From assembly GCA_964542965.1 (NCBI GenBank), contig CAZIVH010000040.1, forward strand, positions 1-6,584: a stretch of 6,584 bases of DNA, given 5' to 3'. The position numbers and the translations under genes were made by a program. Below, one piece after another: positions 1 to 6,363 of the stretch (the stretch's first letter is position 1; each line of letters begins with the position of its first letter). This stretch comes from CAJBLF01 sp964542965. GTDB taxonomy: Bacteria > Patescibacteriota > Gracilibacteria > Absconditabacterales > Absconditicoccaceae. The notes under the pieces were generated by a model that was not told the origin of the DNA, searched no databases, and saw only the letters and a list, made by a program, of their open reading frames with translations.

Positions 1-56
1 GACCAAACCTCCTCGTACAAGGTTTGCCGGTCATAATAGAAATCGGAATCTTTCAT
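1..56 (-). CDS. N-terminal fragment (18 codons) of a conserved hypothetical, probably DNA-binding, protein
   Basis: The gene starts at ATG 56-54 and runs out of the window, so only MKDSDFYYDRQTLYEEVW is visible. An in-frame TGA lies two codons before this ATG, so it is the most upstream possible start. AGGTGA on the minus strand (about 63-68) sits 6 bases before it and is a good Shine-Dalgarno site. The motif 'YDR-x-TLYEEVW' resembles the opening of a family of hypothetical proteins in which it is followed by a helix-turn-helix-like stretch ('AKxYGVSDVxLAK'). I recall that family from memory, and only the first segment can be seen here. The gene diverges from the helicase operon and is probably host or older accessory sequence rather than part of the module. 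The start and ribosome site are well supported; the family call is moderate. Confidence 0.55.
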   Translation of the reverse strand, partial: MKDSDFYYDRQTLYEEVW

Positions 57-62
57 GTATCG

Positions 63-158
63 TCACCTTCTGGATGGGTCATCCCAATAAGAAATCGCTG
101 AGCCGTCCATGAACACCATACAAGCCAAATCTATAGCAGCCAAGTGGAACAGAAGTCT
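63..158 (-). pseudogene. Possible C-terminal remnant of a gene that preceded the left-edge gene
   Basis: On the minus strand an open stretch of 31 codons runs from just after a TGA (159-161) to a TGA at 63-65. Its tail reads MVFMDGSAISYWDDPSRR if started at ATG 119-117. No Shine-Dalgarno site precedes that ATG or the one at 110-108. The stop codon lies inside the ribosome site of the left-edge gene, 6 bases before its ATG, which is the normal geometry of two consecutive operon genes. The composition is protein-like, with mixed hydrophobic, acidic and aromatic residues. The simplest reading is the end of an upstream operon partner whose body was lost or replaced near base 160. It could also be a chance open frame of about 30 codons. 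I do not recognise the protein. Confidence 0.3.
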
Positions 159-474
159 TCAAGTCCGATATTCTCCGAAAGTCTGGCAATTTTGTGTGGT
201 GGGGTGTTCCCTCATGATACTTGGAGGTAAACCCTCTTAGAAAAACTAATTTTTTATTGCGGAACAGGTGTCAATAGTTTAACTTGCTTTCATGGCTAAA
301 TGAATAAGCAAAGATCTTCTACCTATTGCTGGAAGTTAGTATGGCTTAAGGTGTAGTACTCTGGATGGTCGAAAATTGCCAATTGGTTGAGTGCGCAGCT
401 CAAGGGGGTAATTTGTTACTGTAGCGAGCGGGAACCTGCTACATGATGGCTTTCTCAAAATTCTAGGAAATACT

Positions 475-490
475 CCATACGTACGAATGG
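475..490. repeat. Imperfect 16-base palindrome centred on CGTACG
   Basis: CCAT-A-CGTACG-A-ATGG is symmetric except for one mismatched pair (A479/A486). Such dyads can be operators or recombinase-binding sites. The core ACGTACG recurs at 6334-6340 in the right-hand spacer near the recombinase gene, without the flanking arms, so that match may be chance. No function is claimed. Confidence 0.25.
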
Positions 491-686
491 TTTATTGGAA
501 AAACACAAAATTTCACAGCAATAATAATGACTATCAGTGAATTTCGTTGAGATGGGTATCTCCGAGGTGTTATACTAAAACAGTCATTTTCTCTCACTCG
601 ACAACATTGGCTGTACATCCAGGAGAAAAGAAGTAATCGCAGCATTTCCCGTATCTTATGAGTTCGGGCTGCACGTAATGCATTTG

Positions 687-694
687 AAGGGGTG
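687..694 (+). promoter_or_regulatory. Possible ribosome binding site of the small ORF
   Basis: AAGGGGTG differs from the ideal AAGGAGGTG by only a base and lies 4 bases (6 from the last G of GGGG) before ATG 699. It is the reason to prefer ATG 699 over the in-frame ATG at 678, which has no such site. Confidence 0.3.
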
Positions 695-698
695 GCCA

Positions 699-857
699 AT
701 GATCTGGCAGTCAGTCTGCATATCGGTTGATTGTTGGTTGGGCTTGTATTTTACTCGGATCTTGAATATGAGCTGCTTAAGCCCGGTTCATATCATAATT
801 TCGTTGGAGAACTGCACTGCTTGTGCAGTAGTCGAGTACGTGGTGGGAGACAAATAA
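699..857 (+). CDS. Possible small ORF (52 aa) abutting the helicase start
   Basis: ATG 699 to TAA 855-857 gives 52 codons. The product is hydrophobic and cysteine-rich (Cys at 7, 12, 26, 39 and 42, including a C-x-x-C at 39-42), begins MIWQSVCISVDCWLGLYFTR, and ends in a polar VVGDK. A plausible ribosome site precedes it. Its TAA directly touches the ATG of the helicase gene, so if translated it would be tightly coupled to it or act as a leader peptide. Against it, the residue mix is odd for a soluble protein, no family is recognised, and the same frame is open upstream to 579 without another start, as can happen by chance. It is also possible that this is simply the 5' untranslated region containing the operon's promoter. 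Confidence 0.22.
   Translation: MIWQSVCISVDCWLGLYFTRILNMSCLSPVHIIISLENCTACAVVEYVVGDK
727..755 (+). promoter_or_regulatory. Candidate sigma-70 type promoter upstream of the helicase operon
   Basis: TTGATT (727-732) and TTTACT (750-755) are separated by 17 bases, each matching 4 of 6 consensus positions. A better -10 hexamer, CATAAT (794-799, 5 of 6), lies closer to the gene but lacks a -35 at proper spacing. Either would start transcription upstream of the hairpin at 811-829. Use of the CATAAT element would place the small ORF start outside the transcript. Confidence 0.2.
811..829 (+). repeat. Perfect inverted repeat (7-base arms, 5-base loop), possible operator or 5' UTR hairpin
   Basis: ACTGCAC and GTGCAGT flank TGCTT. 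The dyad lies 28 bases before the helicase start and about 12 bases after the CATAAT element at 794-799, so it sits where a repressor operator or a leader hairpin would be. No T-tract follows, so it is not an intrinsic terminator. The structure is plainly visible; any regulatory role is inferred. Confidence 0.45.
845..849 (+). promoter_or_regulatory. Ribosome binding site of the RecQ-like helicase
   Basis: GGGAG lies 8 bases before ATG 858. An in-frame TAA (855-857) directly precedes the ATG, so no longer form of the protein is possible and this site sets the start. Confidence 0.7.
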
Positions 858-3800
858 ATGAATCTGACGGTTTACAAAGGTTTTGATATTTCGTTTTTGG
901 CAGATCTTGAGATAGCCCCTCTGGTTGAAGGATCAATTGAGGGGAAGAAAAATGTATTATTGTTTGATAACATGTCAAGCAGAAAACTTGAGAAGGCTTT
1001 GCTGAATCTCGAAGATGATGCGGAAGCATGGATTCTCTATGAAGAATATTCTTTGATCAAGACGGCGATTGACAATGCAGTTGATAAATATGGTTTGCAA
1101 TTGACAATTTTTCGGAACAATCTTTACCCTGATTATTATCCGGTCGAATTTGAGATGAGTGATGAGTTAGTGGTGGAGATCATTCATGCGTTGAATGACG
1201 ACACCAATGCAGATTTCAGTGAGGACTGTCAAAAATTCATCGCGTTTTATAATGCTCTTTCAACAGTGGATGGAGTGAATTACGGTGGATTTTACAATTA
1301 TGAATATGAGCAGTCTAAAAATATCCGAATAGAAAATTACTACCCAACGAATATCAGGATAGAAGCTAGTAAGGATCCCTCTGATTACAATGTTTTCTTG
1401 AACGAAGACATCGATACCTACCTCAGGGACCTTGCTAGAATCATGGAAAGTAACCCGGGAACGATCGGATTGAAATCAACGGCAGGAAATGCTTCGAATA
1501 GATTCCAGGCATCCCTGCAGGCATATTGTGTTTCCAAGGGGATACGGTTGATCGAGTCACTCGAAATGCTTCCAGAGGACAAGGAAAGAGAAGCTGAGCT
1601 AATAACCATTGCACGCAATGACATCGGGATAACTGACTTCAAGGGCTTCCGGAATATCAAGTTCTATAAGAATCCTGATATCGACAATGAGGTGATGGAA
1701 CTGTCCCAAGGACAGATCATTCAAGAGATTCTGCATCAAGCTGAGAAATCCTATGACGATTCAGGAAACAACAGCTTCCGGGATATTTTCATCACTGCAT
1801 CAACCGGTGCCGGAAAATCTTTAATGTTCCAGATCCCGGCGGTATATCTCGCAAAGAAATACGGAAAACTCACCTTGATCATAGAACCTGTAAAGGCTCT
1901 GATGCAGGATCAGAAAGAAAAGCTGAATCGCAGCGGGTATAAACGGGTAGAGAGCTTTAATTCGGACTTGATCACCCAGGTTGAAAAGGAAGCTGTCCTT
2001 CAGAGGGTCAAGGATGGTGAAGTTGACCTTCTCTACCTAAGCCCGGAGACACTCCTATCGTATTCAATTGAGACGATAATCGGTGATCGTGAGATCGGAT
2101 TGTTGATCGTGGATGAAGCCCATATAGTGACAACCTGGGGTGTCGGGTTCAGGCCGGATTACTGGTACCTTGGGGGGTATATCAACAACTTGAGGAATCA
2201 GATCCAGACATCCAAGGGAAAGAAACGGAAGACTTACAATTTCCCGATCTGTGCATTTACCGCAACAGCAGTAAATGGCGGCAATGATGATTCCGTAAGC
2301 GATACGATCATCAGCCTCTACATGGAGAATCCAATAAAGTACCTTGGATATGTAAGAAGAGATGACATAGAGTTTGAAATCGTCCCAAAAGAGCCAAATA
2401 CAAAATTACCATTGGCGGTGTATGAGAAAGAAAAGACAAAAGCACTGGATGAACGACTGAAAAGATGGCTGAGGAACAAGGAGAAGACGATAGTGTATTT
2501 CCCGTATGCAACCTATGTGCGAAATGCTGCCAGAGGCTTACGTGGATTCGCAGGGCTTACAACGGATAAAAGAATTGGTACATACACAGGAAGAAATGTT
2601 GAAGAAATGAACCTGGAAGCCTTCAAAGATTCAAAAGATCAGGCTTTCGATGGATTCCGGCAAGGAACCACACCCATCATGTTTGCGACAAAAGCTTTCG
2701 GGATGGGGGTTGATGTTGATGATGTCCAGAATGTATATCACTATGCTGTCACTGGAAACCTTTGTGATTATGTCCAGGAAGTAGGCCGTGCAGCACGTAA
2801 AGCATCTATGCAAGGTCATGCAATAACTGACACTTTCTACAACGATTTTTCCTTCATGAAGGCTTTGTTTGGAATGTCGCAGATCAAACAGTACCAGATA
2901 AAGCAAGTTCTGCAAGGGATCTATGATACCTATAAGAGCAAGGGCGAAAAGTCCAGTTTTCTGATTTCCCCAGAATCCTTCACATACATTTTCAGTGGTA
3001 GAGGGGCTAAAAATGAGGATGACTGCATCAACAAGCTCAAGACCTGCTTGCTCATGTTGGAAAAGGATTTCTATGATAAATATAACTTCAAGGTAATTAT
3101 CTCACGTCCTCAGAGTGTTTTCACGCGAGCGTTCGTTTGCGTTTTCCGTGAACACGCAAACGCAGTGCTTGGATCACAGTATGGTGATTGCTTCAGTTAC
3201 ATCCAGGCAGGCAGATACAAGGAACTTCAGGCGGATGGTTCTTACTTCAGCGATGCCGGAGATATCTACTTAATAGATCTCAAACAAATCTGGGAAAGAT
3301 TCCATCGTAATATCTCATTTCCGCAATTCAAGTATTGGTATTTCAATTGCAATTCGAAATCAAAGGAAAAAGTAGACATCATGCCTGGAATACGACCGTA
3401 TTTTGCGCCAAGACAGAAAGTCAATGTTGAGGCTAGGCGTGATCTGTTGCTGTGCGAATTGAGGGAATCAATATTGAAAGATTTTGAGTACGTCGGAGAC
3501 ATGCTATATACTACATTTGGCAAACAATTTTTTACAACTGAAGAATTCGCTAAATTGCTTCGGGAACGATTTGGGATGGCAACAGCACGCATCATCGCGA
3601 ACTCTCTTTTTGCCTTGGTTGATCCTGCCGGAAAATGCGTAAAAAATCGAATACACGAATCGAGTGGAAAGATGTATTATTCGTTGGCTTTCGGGAATTT
3701 CAAGGAATACATGAGGAGGCCGATCACAAAATCCCTGATTATTGGCAATATCTCAAAAGTAACAAATCCTTCTTCATATTCGAGTTTTCTATGCCTGGGC

Positions 3801-4451
3801 TCGGATGAAGATTCAACAGTGGCCTTGAAGCTATTGTCGATATTCAACTACATCACATACGAGATTGTGGGTGGTGAAGAGCCGGAAATCTTCATCAGAT
3901 TGAACGATCCGAGTAAAATAAAAAGTATAGTGTTTGGTACCACCTCCTATTCAAACAACTATGTGTCAAAAGCAAAGCGCAAGCATGACAGGGATGTTGA
4001 GATATTGCTGCAATTCTTCAATGGACTCAAAACAAATAAGGAGCGCTGGGATTTCATTGAGAAATATTTCCTGGGACACGATGTGCTTTGTGGGGTAAAC
4101 CCTGCAAACATGGATCCTGTAAAAATGACTAGGGCCATCGACAAGGAGCATTCTTACCAGACCAACAAGTTCAATGGATGGAAGGACATGAAGTCATTTT
4201 TTGATAGAAATGACCTAGTGTTGATAGACAGGCTTATTGCGCTAGGGATCGGGATGCCGGAATACCTTGAAACCAGCATCAAGAAATCGGATGCAGGAAA
4301 CGACATTTTAATGTCTTGGCCTTCTAAGGAAGTATTGATATGTCAGCAAGATGCTTCGGACAAGTCCATGGAGCTATTCAGAACCAGGGGGTGGCATGCC
4401 TATCGGTTGCATGAAATTGATTTTGAGAAGATCAAGAAGGAATTGAGCTGA
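858..4451 (+). CDS. RecQ-like superfamily 2 DNA helicase with large unknown N- and C-terminal regions (1197 aa)
   Basis: An ATP-dependent helicase, expected to be cytoplasmic and act 3'-5' on DNA as RecQ proteins do. Motifs in order: motif 0-like SQGQ (283-286); Walker A STGAGKS (315-321, Lys320); DEAH (419-422) followed by the RecQ-type aromatic loop, W427-G428 and FRPDY (432-436); motif III FTATA (467-471); motif V FGMGVDVD (614-621); motif VI QEVGRAAR (640-647, arginine finger candidates Arg644 and Arg647). All catalytic residues look intact. The I-to-II distance matches RecQ. The first 280 residues are acidic and unrecognised. The last 540 lack an obvious RecQ four-cysteine zinc site or HRDC domain. 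They may hold winged-helix segments (a 'KLKTCLLMLEKDF' stretch soon after the core) and end in a possible nuclease-like tail. No membrane segments are seen. At 1197 aa it is about twice E. coli RecQ. It is coupled to the nuclease-helicase gene downstream. The helicase call is firm, the biological role inferred. Confidence 0.9.
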   Translation: MNLTVYKGFDISFLADLEIAPLVEGSIEGKKNVLLFDNMSSRKLEKALLNLEDDAEAWILYEEYSLIKTAIDNAVDKYGLQLTIFRNNLYPDYYPVEFEMSDELVVEIIHALNDDTNADFSEDCQKFIAFYNALSTVDGVNYGGFYNYEYEQSKNIRIENYYPTNIRIEASKDPSDYNVFLNEDIDTYLRDLARIMESNPGTIGLKSTAGNASNRFQASLQAYCVSKGIRLIESLEMLPEDKEREAELITIARNDIGITDFKGFRNIKFYKNPDIDNEVMELSQGQIIQEILHQAEKSYDDSGNNSFRDIFITASTGAGKSLMFQIPAVYLAKKYGKLTLIIEPVKALMQDQKEKLNRSGYKRVESFNSDLITQVEKEAVLQRVKDGEVDLLYLSPETLLSYSIETIIGDREIGLLIVDEAHIVTTWGVGFRPDYWYLGGYINNLRNQIQTSKGKKRKTYNFPICAFTATAVNGGNDDSVSDTIISLYMENPIKYLGYVRRDDIEFEIVPKEPNTKLPLAVYEKEKTKALDERLKRWLRNKEKTIVYFPYATYVRNAARGLRGFAGLTTDKRIGTYTGRNVEEMNLEAFKDSKDQAFDGFRQGTTPIMFATKAFGMGVDVDDVQNVYHYAVTGNLCDYVQEVGRAARKASMQGHAITDTFYNDFSFMKALFGMSQIKQYQIKQVLQGIYDTYKSKGEKSSFLISPESFTYIFSGRGAKNEDDCINKLKTCLLMLEKDFYDKYNFKVIISRPQSVFTRAFVCVFREHANAVLGSQYGDCFSYIQAGRYKELQADGSYFSDAGDIYLIDLKQIWERFHRNISFPQFKYWYFNCNSKSKEKVDIMPGIRPYFAPRQKVNVEARRDLLLCELRESILKDFEYVGDMLYTTFGKQFFTTEEFAKLLRERFGMATARIIANSLFALVDPAGKCVKNRIHESSGKMYYSLAFGNFKEYMRRPITKSLIIGNISKVTNPSSYSSFLCLGSDEDSTVALKLLSIFNYITYEIVGGEEPEIFIRLNDPSKIKSIVFGTTSYSNNYVSKAKRKHDRDVEILLQFFNGLKTNKERWDFIEKYFLGHDVLCGVNPANMDPVKMTRAIDKEHSYQTNKFNGWKDMKSFFDRNDLVLIDRLIALGIGMPEYLETSIKKSDAGNDILMSWPSKEVLICQQDASDKSMELFRTRGWHAYRLHEIDFEKIKKELS
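3134..3162 (+). repeat. Strong hairpin inside the helicase coding region
   Basis: CGTTTGCGT (3134-3142) and ACGCAAACG (3154-3162) are exact reverse complements. After one mismatch (T3143/C3153) a further TTC/GAA pairs around a CGT loop, giving a 12-pair stem. It falls at codons about 759-769, in the linker after the helicase core. It may be incidental, or may affect mRNA stability or translation speed; no T-tract follows. Confidence 0.5.
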
Positions 4452-4455
4452 TATG
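4436..4455 (+). promoter_or_regulatory. Coupled stop/start junction with ribosome binding site of the nuclease-helicase
   Basis: The helicase ends at TGA 4449-4451 and the next gene starts at ATG 4453, a one-base gap. GAAGGAA (4436-4442) inside the helicase's last codons is the likely Shine-Dalgarno site, about 11 bases before the ATG. An in-frame TGA at 4444-4446 rules out an earlier start. This geometry implies translational coupling and a fixed ratio of the two proteins. Confidence 0.7.
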
Positions 4456-6174
4456 GCGCGTATCTTTCCACAGAAGGAAGACTTGGCGGGTATTCCATTT
4501 TCGGAATTTCGTGTGTATGAGGTGCTTGAACAGTTGCCTAATGCTTTCTATGTTTTTCATTCTGTACAATGGGTGAAGCGGGGGAGCAAATGGAGATCCA
4601 CATGGAAGGAGAATGACTTTCTTGTTTTAAATAAAAAACTTGGGGCAATAGTTCTTGAAGTGAAGGGTGGAGATATCTCGTGTCAGGGAGGTGTCTTCCA
4701 TCAGCTCAATAGGGAGACCCAAGAAGTCAGTATATTGGACCCTGCAAAAAAGAAGGATCCATTGTCACAAGCCATTGATGGAATTTACCACTATAGGGGC
4801 TTGCTTGTTTCGATTGCACTTGATTTGGAAGAACGCTTTCCCATAGAGGCAGCCGTTTGGTTTCCCTCTTCCCAGATCATGCAAAAGATGTTCAATTTCC
4901 CCTTGAAATACAGAGAAGTCCCTGGTGCTGTTCTTGGGGTTGAGGCTTTCCAGAAGGGTCCGGACGCGATACAAGATATATTTAATTTTTATGGGAACCA
5001 AGGGAAAACAAATGTCACTGATGAGGAATTCAGGCGAATTGTCAATCTTATCGCCAGAGACTTTGATTTGATAACCGCGCCTTCTGCACGAAAGAGTGAG
5101 CTGGATCAGGCTTTTCTCAAATTGACAAATGAACAAACTGGGTTGCTTGATTACATCTCAGAGCAGAGAAGCGCAACAATCCAAGGTGTTGCTGGGACTG
5201 GGAAGACCTTGATTGCCAAGGAGGCTGCCCGTCGGCTTGGTCAGGAGGGGAGAAAGGTTCTTTTTCTTTGTTTTAATAAGTTTCTCTACACAGATCTATT
5301 GCATAGGTATCCTTATGAGGGAGTCACCTATCTAAACATCAATACGCTGGTTGCCAAATTCCGGCCTGGATCCGATATATCCAGCATAACAGCACGTGCT
5401 GGTGAATTACAGAAGATTGATTGGGATGTACTTGACTTTGATGATGTGATTATCGATGAGGCGCAGGATTTTGACAATGATGAGATCCTGTATTTCAAGG
5501 ATTTGGCTGAACTCAGGGACGGGCATTTCTTTGTATTTTATGATAAGAACCAACTCTTATCGACCAGCGAAGTGCCTGCATGGGTTCGTGATTCAGAGTG
5601 TAAGCTGCTCCTCACAAGAAACTGCAGGAATACCCGGGAGATTGCCCTGACATCGTATAATGTTATAGATGTCGAGTTGAACCAGAAAACCATCATGATC
5701 AATGGGGAGCATACATCAATTAGTTTCATTGATGGGGAACCTATTAGCAAGCTGGCGAATCTTCTTAAATTGCTCGTCAGTGACAAATACGGATATGAAT
5801 ATAGCGATATTGTGATATTATCCTTGAAGGCCGAAAGCAGCTCAATTCTCGACGGTGTCAACAATCTCTCAGGGATTCCCATCCTCAATGAAAGAAGCAA
5901 CTCGGCTGTTTTCTTCACCACTTCAAGAAAATTCAAGGGGCTCGAGAGCAGGGTTGTCATTGTTACGGATATTGACGAAAGCTGTTTCAGAGATGAAGCC
6001 AAGAAACGGAATTTCTATGTGGCTTGTTCTCGTGCAACGCAGAAGCTGTGTTTATTTATCAACGCCGATGAGCCCAGAATCAAATCAATGGCGAATTTGA
6101 TCAATACAAGGAGCCGCTTTGCAGCAAAAGGCAAGATTGCAATGAAGACCCAAGCAAACATCTTGGAGTTGTGA
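4453..6174 (+). CDS. NERD-domain nuclease fused to a minimal UvrD-like superfamily 1 helicase (573 aa)
   Basis: Residues 1 to about 130 match the NERD (nuclease-related) domain: SEFRVYEVLEQL (17-28, Glu18 at the 'GE' position), END (53-55) and LEVKGG (68-73), giving a PD-(D/E)XK-type set Glu18, Asp55, Glu69, Lys71, followed by the family's 'DPLSQA' segment. From about 220 a superfamily 1 helicase follows: LTNEQ Q-motif (Gln228), Walker A GVAGTGKT (245-252, Lys251), motif II DEAQD (335-339), motif III DKNQ (364-367), motif IV RNCRNT (389-394), motif V FKGLES (494-499), motif VI YVACSRA (522-528, Arg527). Both active sites look intact. Spacing from motif I to II is only 84 residues and from IV to V about 100, so the 1B and 2B insertions of UvrD/Rep are absent. 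The product is a cytoplasmic, soluble enzyme, expected to couple DNA translocation or unwinding to cleavage. It is the second gene of the operon. Confidence 0.9.
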   Translation: MARIFPQKEDLAGIPFSEFRVYEVLEQLPNAFYVFHSVQWVKRGSKWRSTWKENDFLVLNKKLGAIVLEVKGGDISCQGGVFHQLNRETQEVSILDPAKKKDPLSQAIDGIYHYRGLLVSIALDLEERFPIEAAVWFPSSQIMQKMFNFPLKYREVPGAVLGVEAFQKGPDAIQDIFNFYGNQGKTNVTDEEFRRIVNLIARDFDLITAPSARKSELDQAFLKLTNEQTGLLDYISEQRSATIQGVAGTGKTLIAKEAARRLGQEGRKVLFLCFNKFLYTDLLHRYPYEGVTYLNINTLVAKFRPGSDISSITARAGELQKIDWDVLDFDDVIIDEAQDFDNDEILYFKDLAELRDGHFFVFYDKNQLLSTSEVPAWVRDSECKLLLTRNCRNTREIALTSYNVIDVELNQKTIMINGEHTSISFIDGEPISKLANLLKLLVSDKYGYEYSDIVILSLKAESSSILDGVNNLSGIPILNERSNSAVFFTTSRKFKGLESRVVIVTDIDESCFRDEAKKRNFYVACSRATQKLCLFINADEPRIKSMANLINTRSRFAAKGKIAMKTQANILEL

Positions 6175-6363
6175 GGGTGTGGGCACACTTACTAATCAGC
6201 AAAAGAGGACTAAGGTAGGAATTCGGGAGAAATAATGGTTATCTGAATTTTGGTTCGGTTTATCTGGCAACTCAGTTTGTCTCCATTACTCTATAGATGG
6301 ATACATTACTAGCACAACGAAAAAATCTGGGAGACGTACGCTGCCAAACTCTCTTAAAGAATC
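6175..6363. other. Short spacer between convergent genes
   Basis: This spacer separates the end of the helicase/nuclease operon from the 3' end of the recombinase gene on the other strand. It holds a small hairpin near the operon end (6177-6188), TCTATAGA (6290-6297) and CGTACG (6335-6340), but no ORF with a ribosome site. A recombinase attachment site could lie here, but none can be proven from this window. Confidence 0.5.
6177..6188 (+). terminator. Weak hairpin just after the operon, doubtful terminator
   Basis: GTGT-GGGC-ACAC forms a 4-pair stem two bases after the stop codon, extendable by two G-T wobble pairs. It is too short and has no run of T after it, so it is at best a weak end-of-transcript signal. 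No better intrinsic terminator is visible up to 6363. Confidence 0.15.

Larger units (their letters stand above)
159..698. other. Gene-poor spacer with weak palindromes
   Basis: No frame of this 540-base stretch holds a convincing gene. The longest minus-strand frame (78 codons, 463-699) has no supporting ribosome site or recognisable motif. Plus-strand frame 551-727 is open except for one TGA (659-661) and reads vaguely like a transposase helix-turn-helix (YIQEKRSNRSISRIL), but this is too weak to call. No tRNA-like T-loop or cloverleaf was found. Small palindromes are CCAATTGG at 379-386, an imperfect stem GTAGC..GCTAC at 421-442, and an imperfect 16-base palindrome at 475-490. The stretch may be decayed accessory DNA between the left flank and the helicase operon. 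Confidence 0.5.

Noticed and set aside
463..699. Minus-strand 78-codon ORF as a gene
   Set aside because: No ribosome site, no recognisable family and unlikely composition; most likely a chance open frame in the spacer.
551..730. Plus-strand frame with a transposase-like helix (YIQEKRSNRSISRIL) and one internal stop, as a decayed insertion sequence
   Set aside because: The resemblance is limited to one short helix, there is an internal TGA at 659-661, and no catalytic motif, inverted repeats or target duplication is visible.
1..857. CRISPR array, tRNA or integration site in a tRNA gene
   Set aside because: No regularly spaced direct repeats and no T-loop or cloverleaf pattern were found by eye in the left flank.
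4765..5136. Minus-strand 123-codon ORF inside the nuclease-helicase gene
   Set aside because: Shadow of the NERD/helicase linker coding region; no start signal or family recognised.
5538..6002. Long minus-strand ORF (154 codons) inside the nuclease-helicase gene
   Set aside because: It is antisense to a region with conserved helicase motifs, and its translation is Ser/Leu-rich as expected of a shadow frame.
858..6174. Identification as Gabija (GajAB), because the second protein has a UvrD-like helicase
   Set aside because: There is no OLD-family ATPase/TOPRIM partner. The first gene is a RecQ-like helicase and the second carries a NERD nuclease, which GajB lacks.
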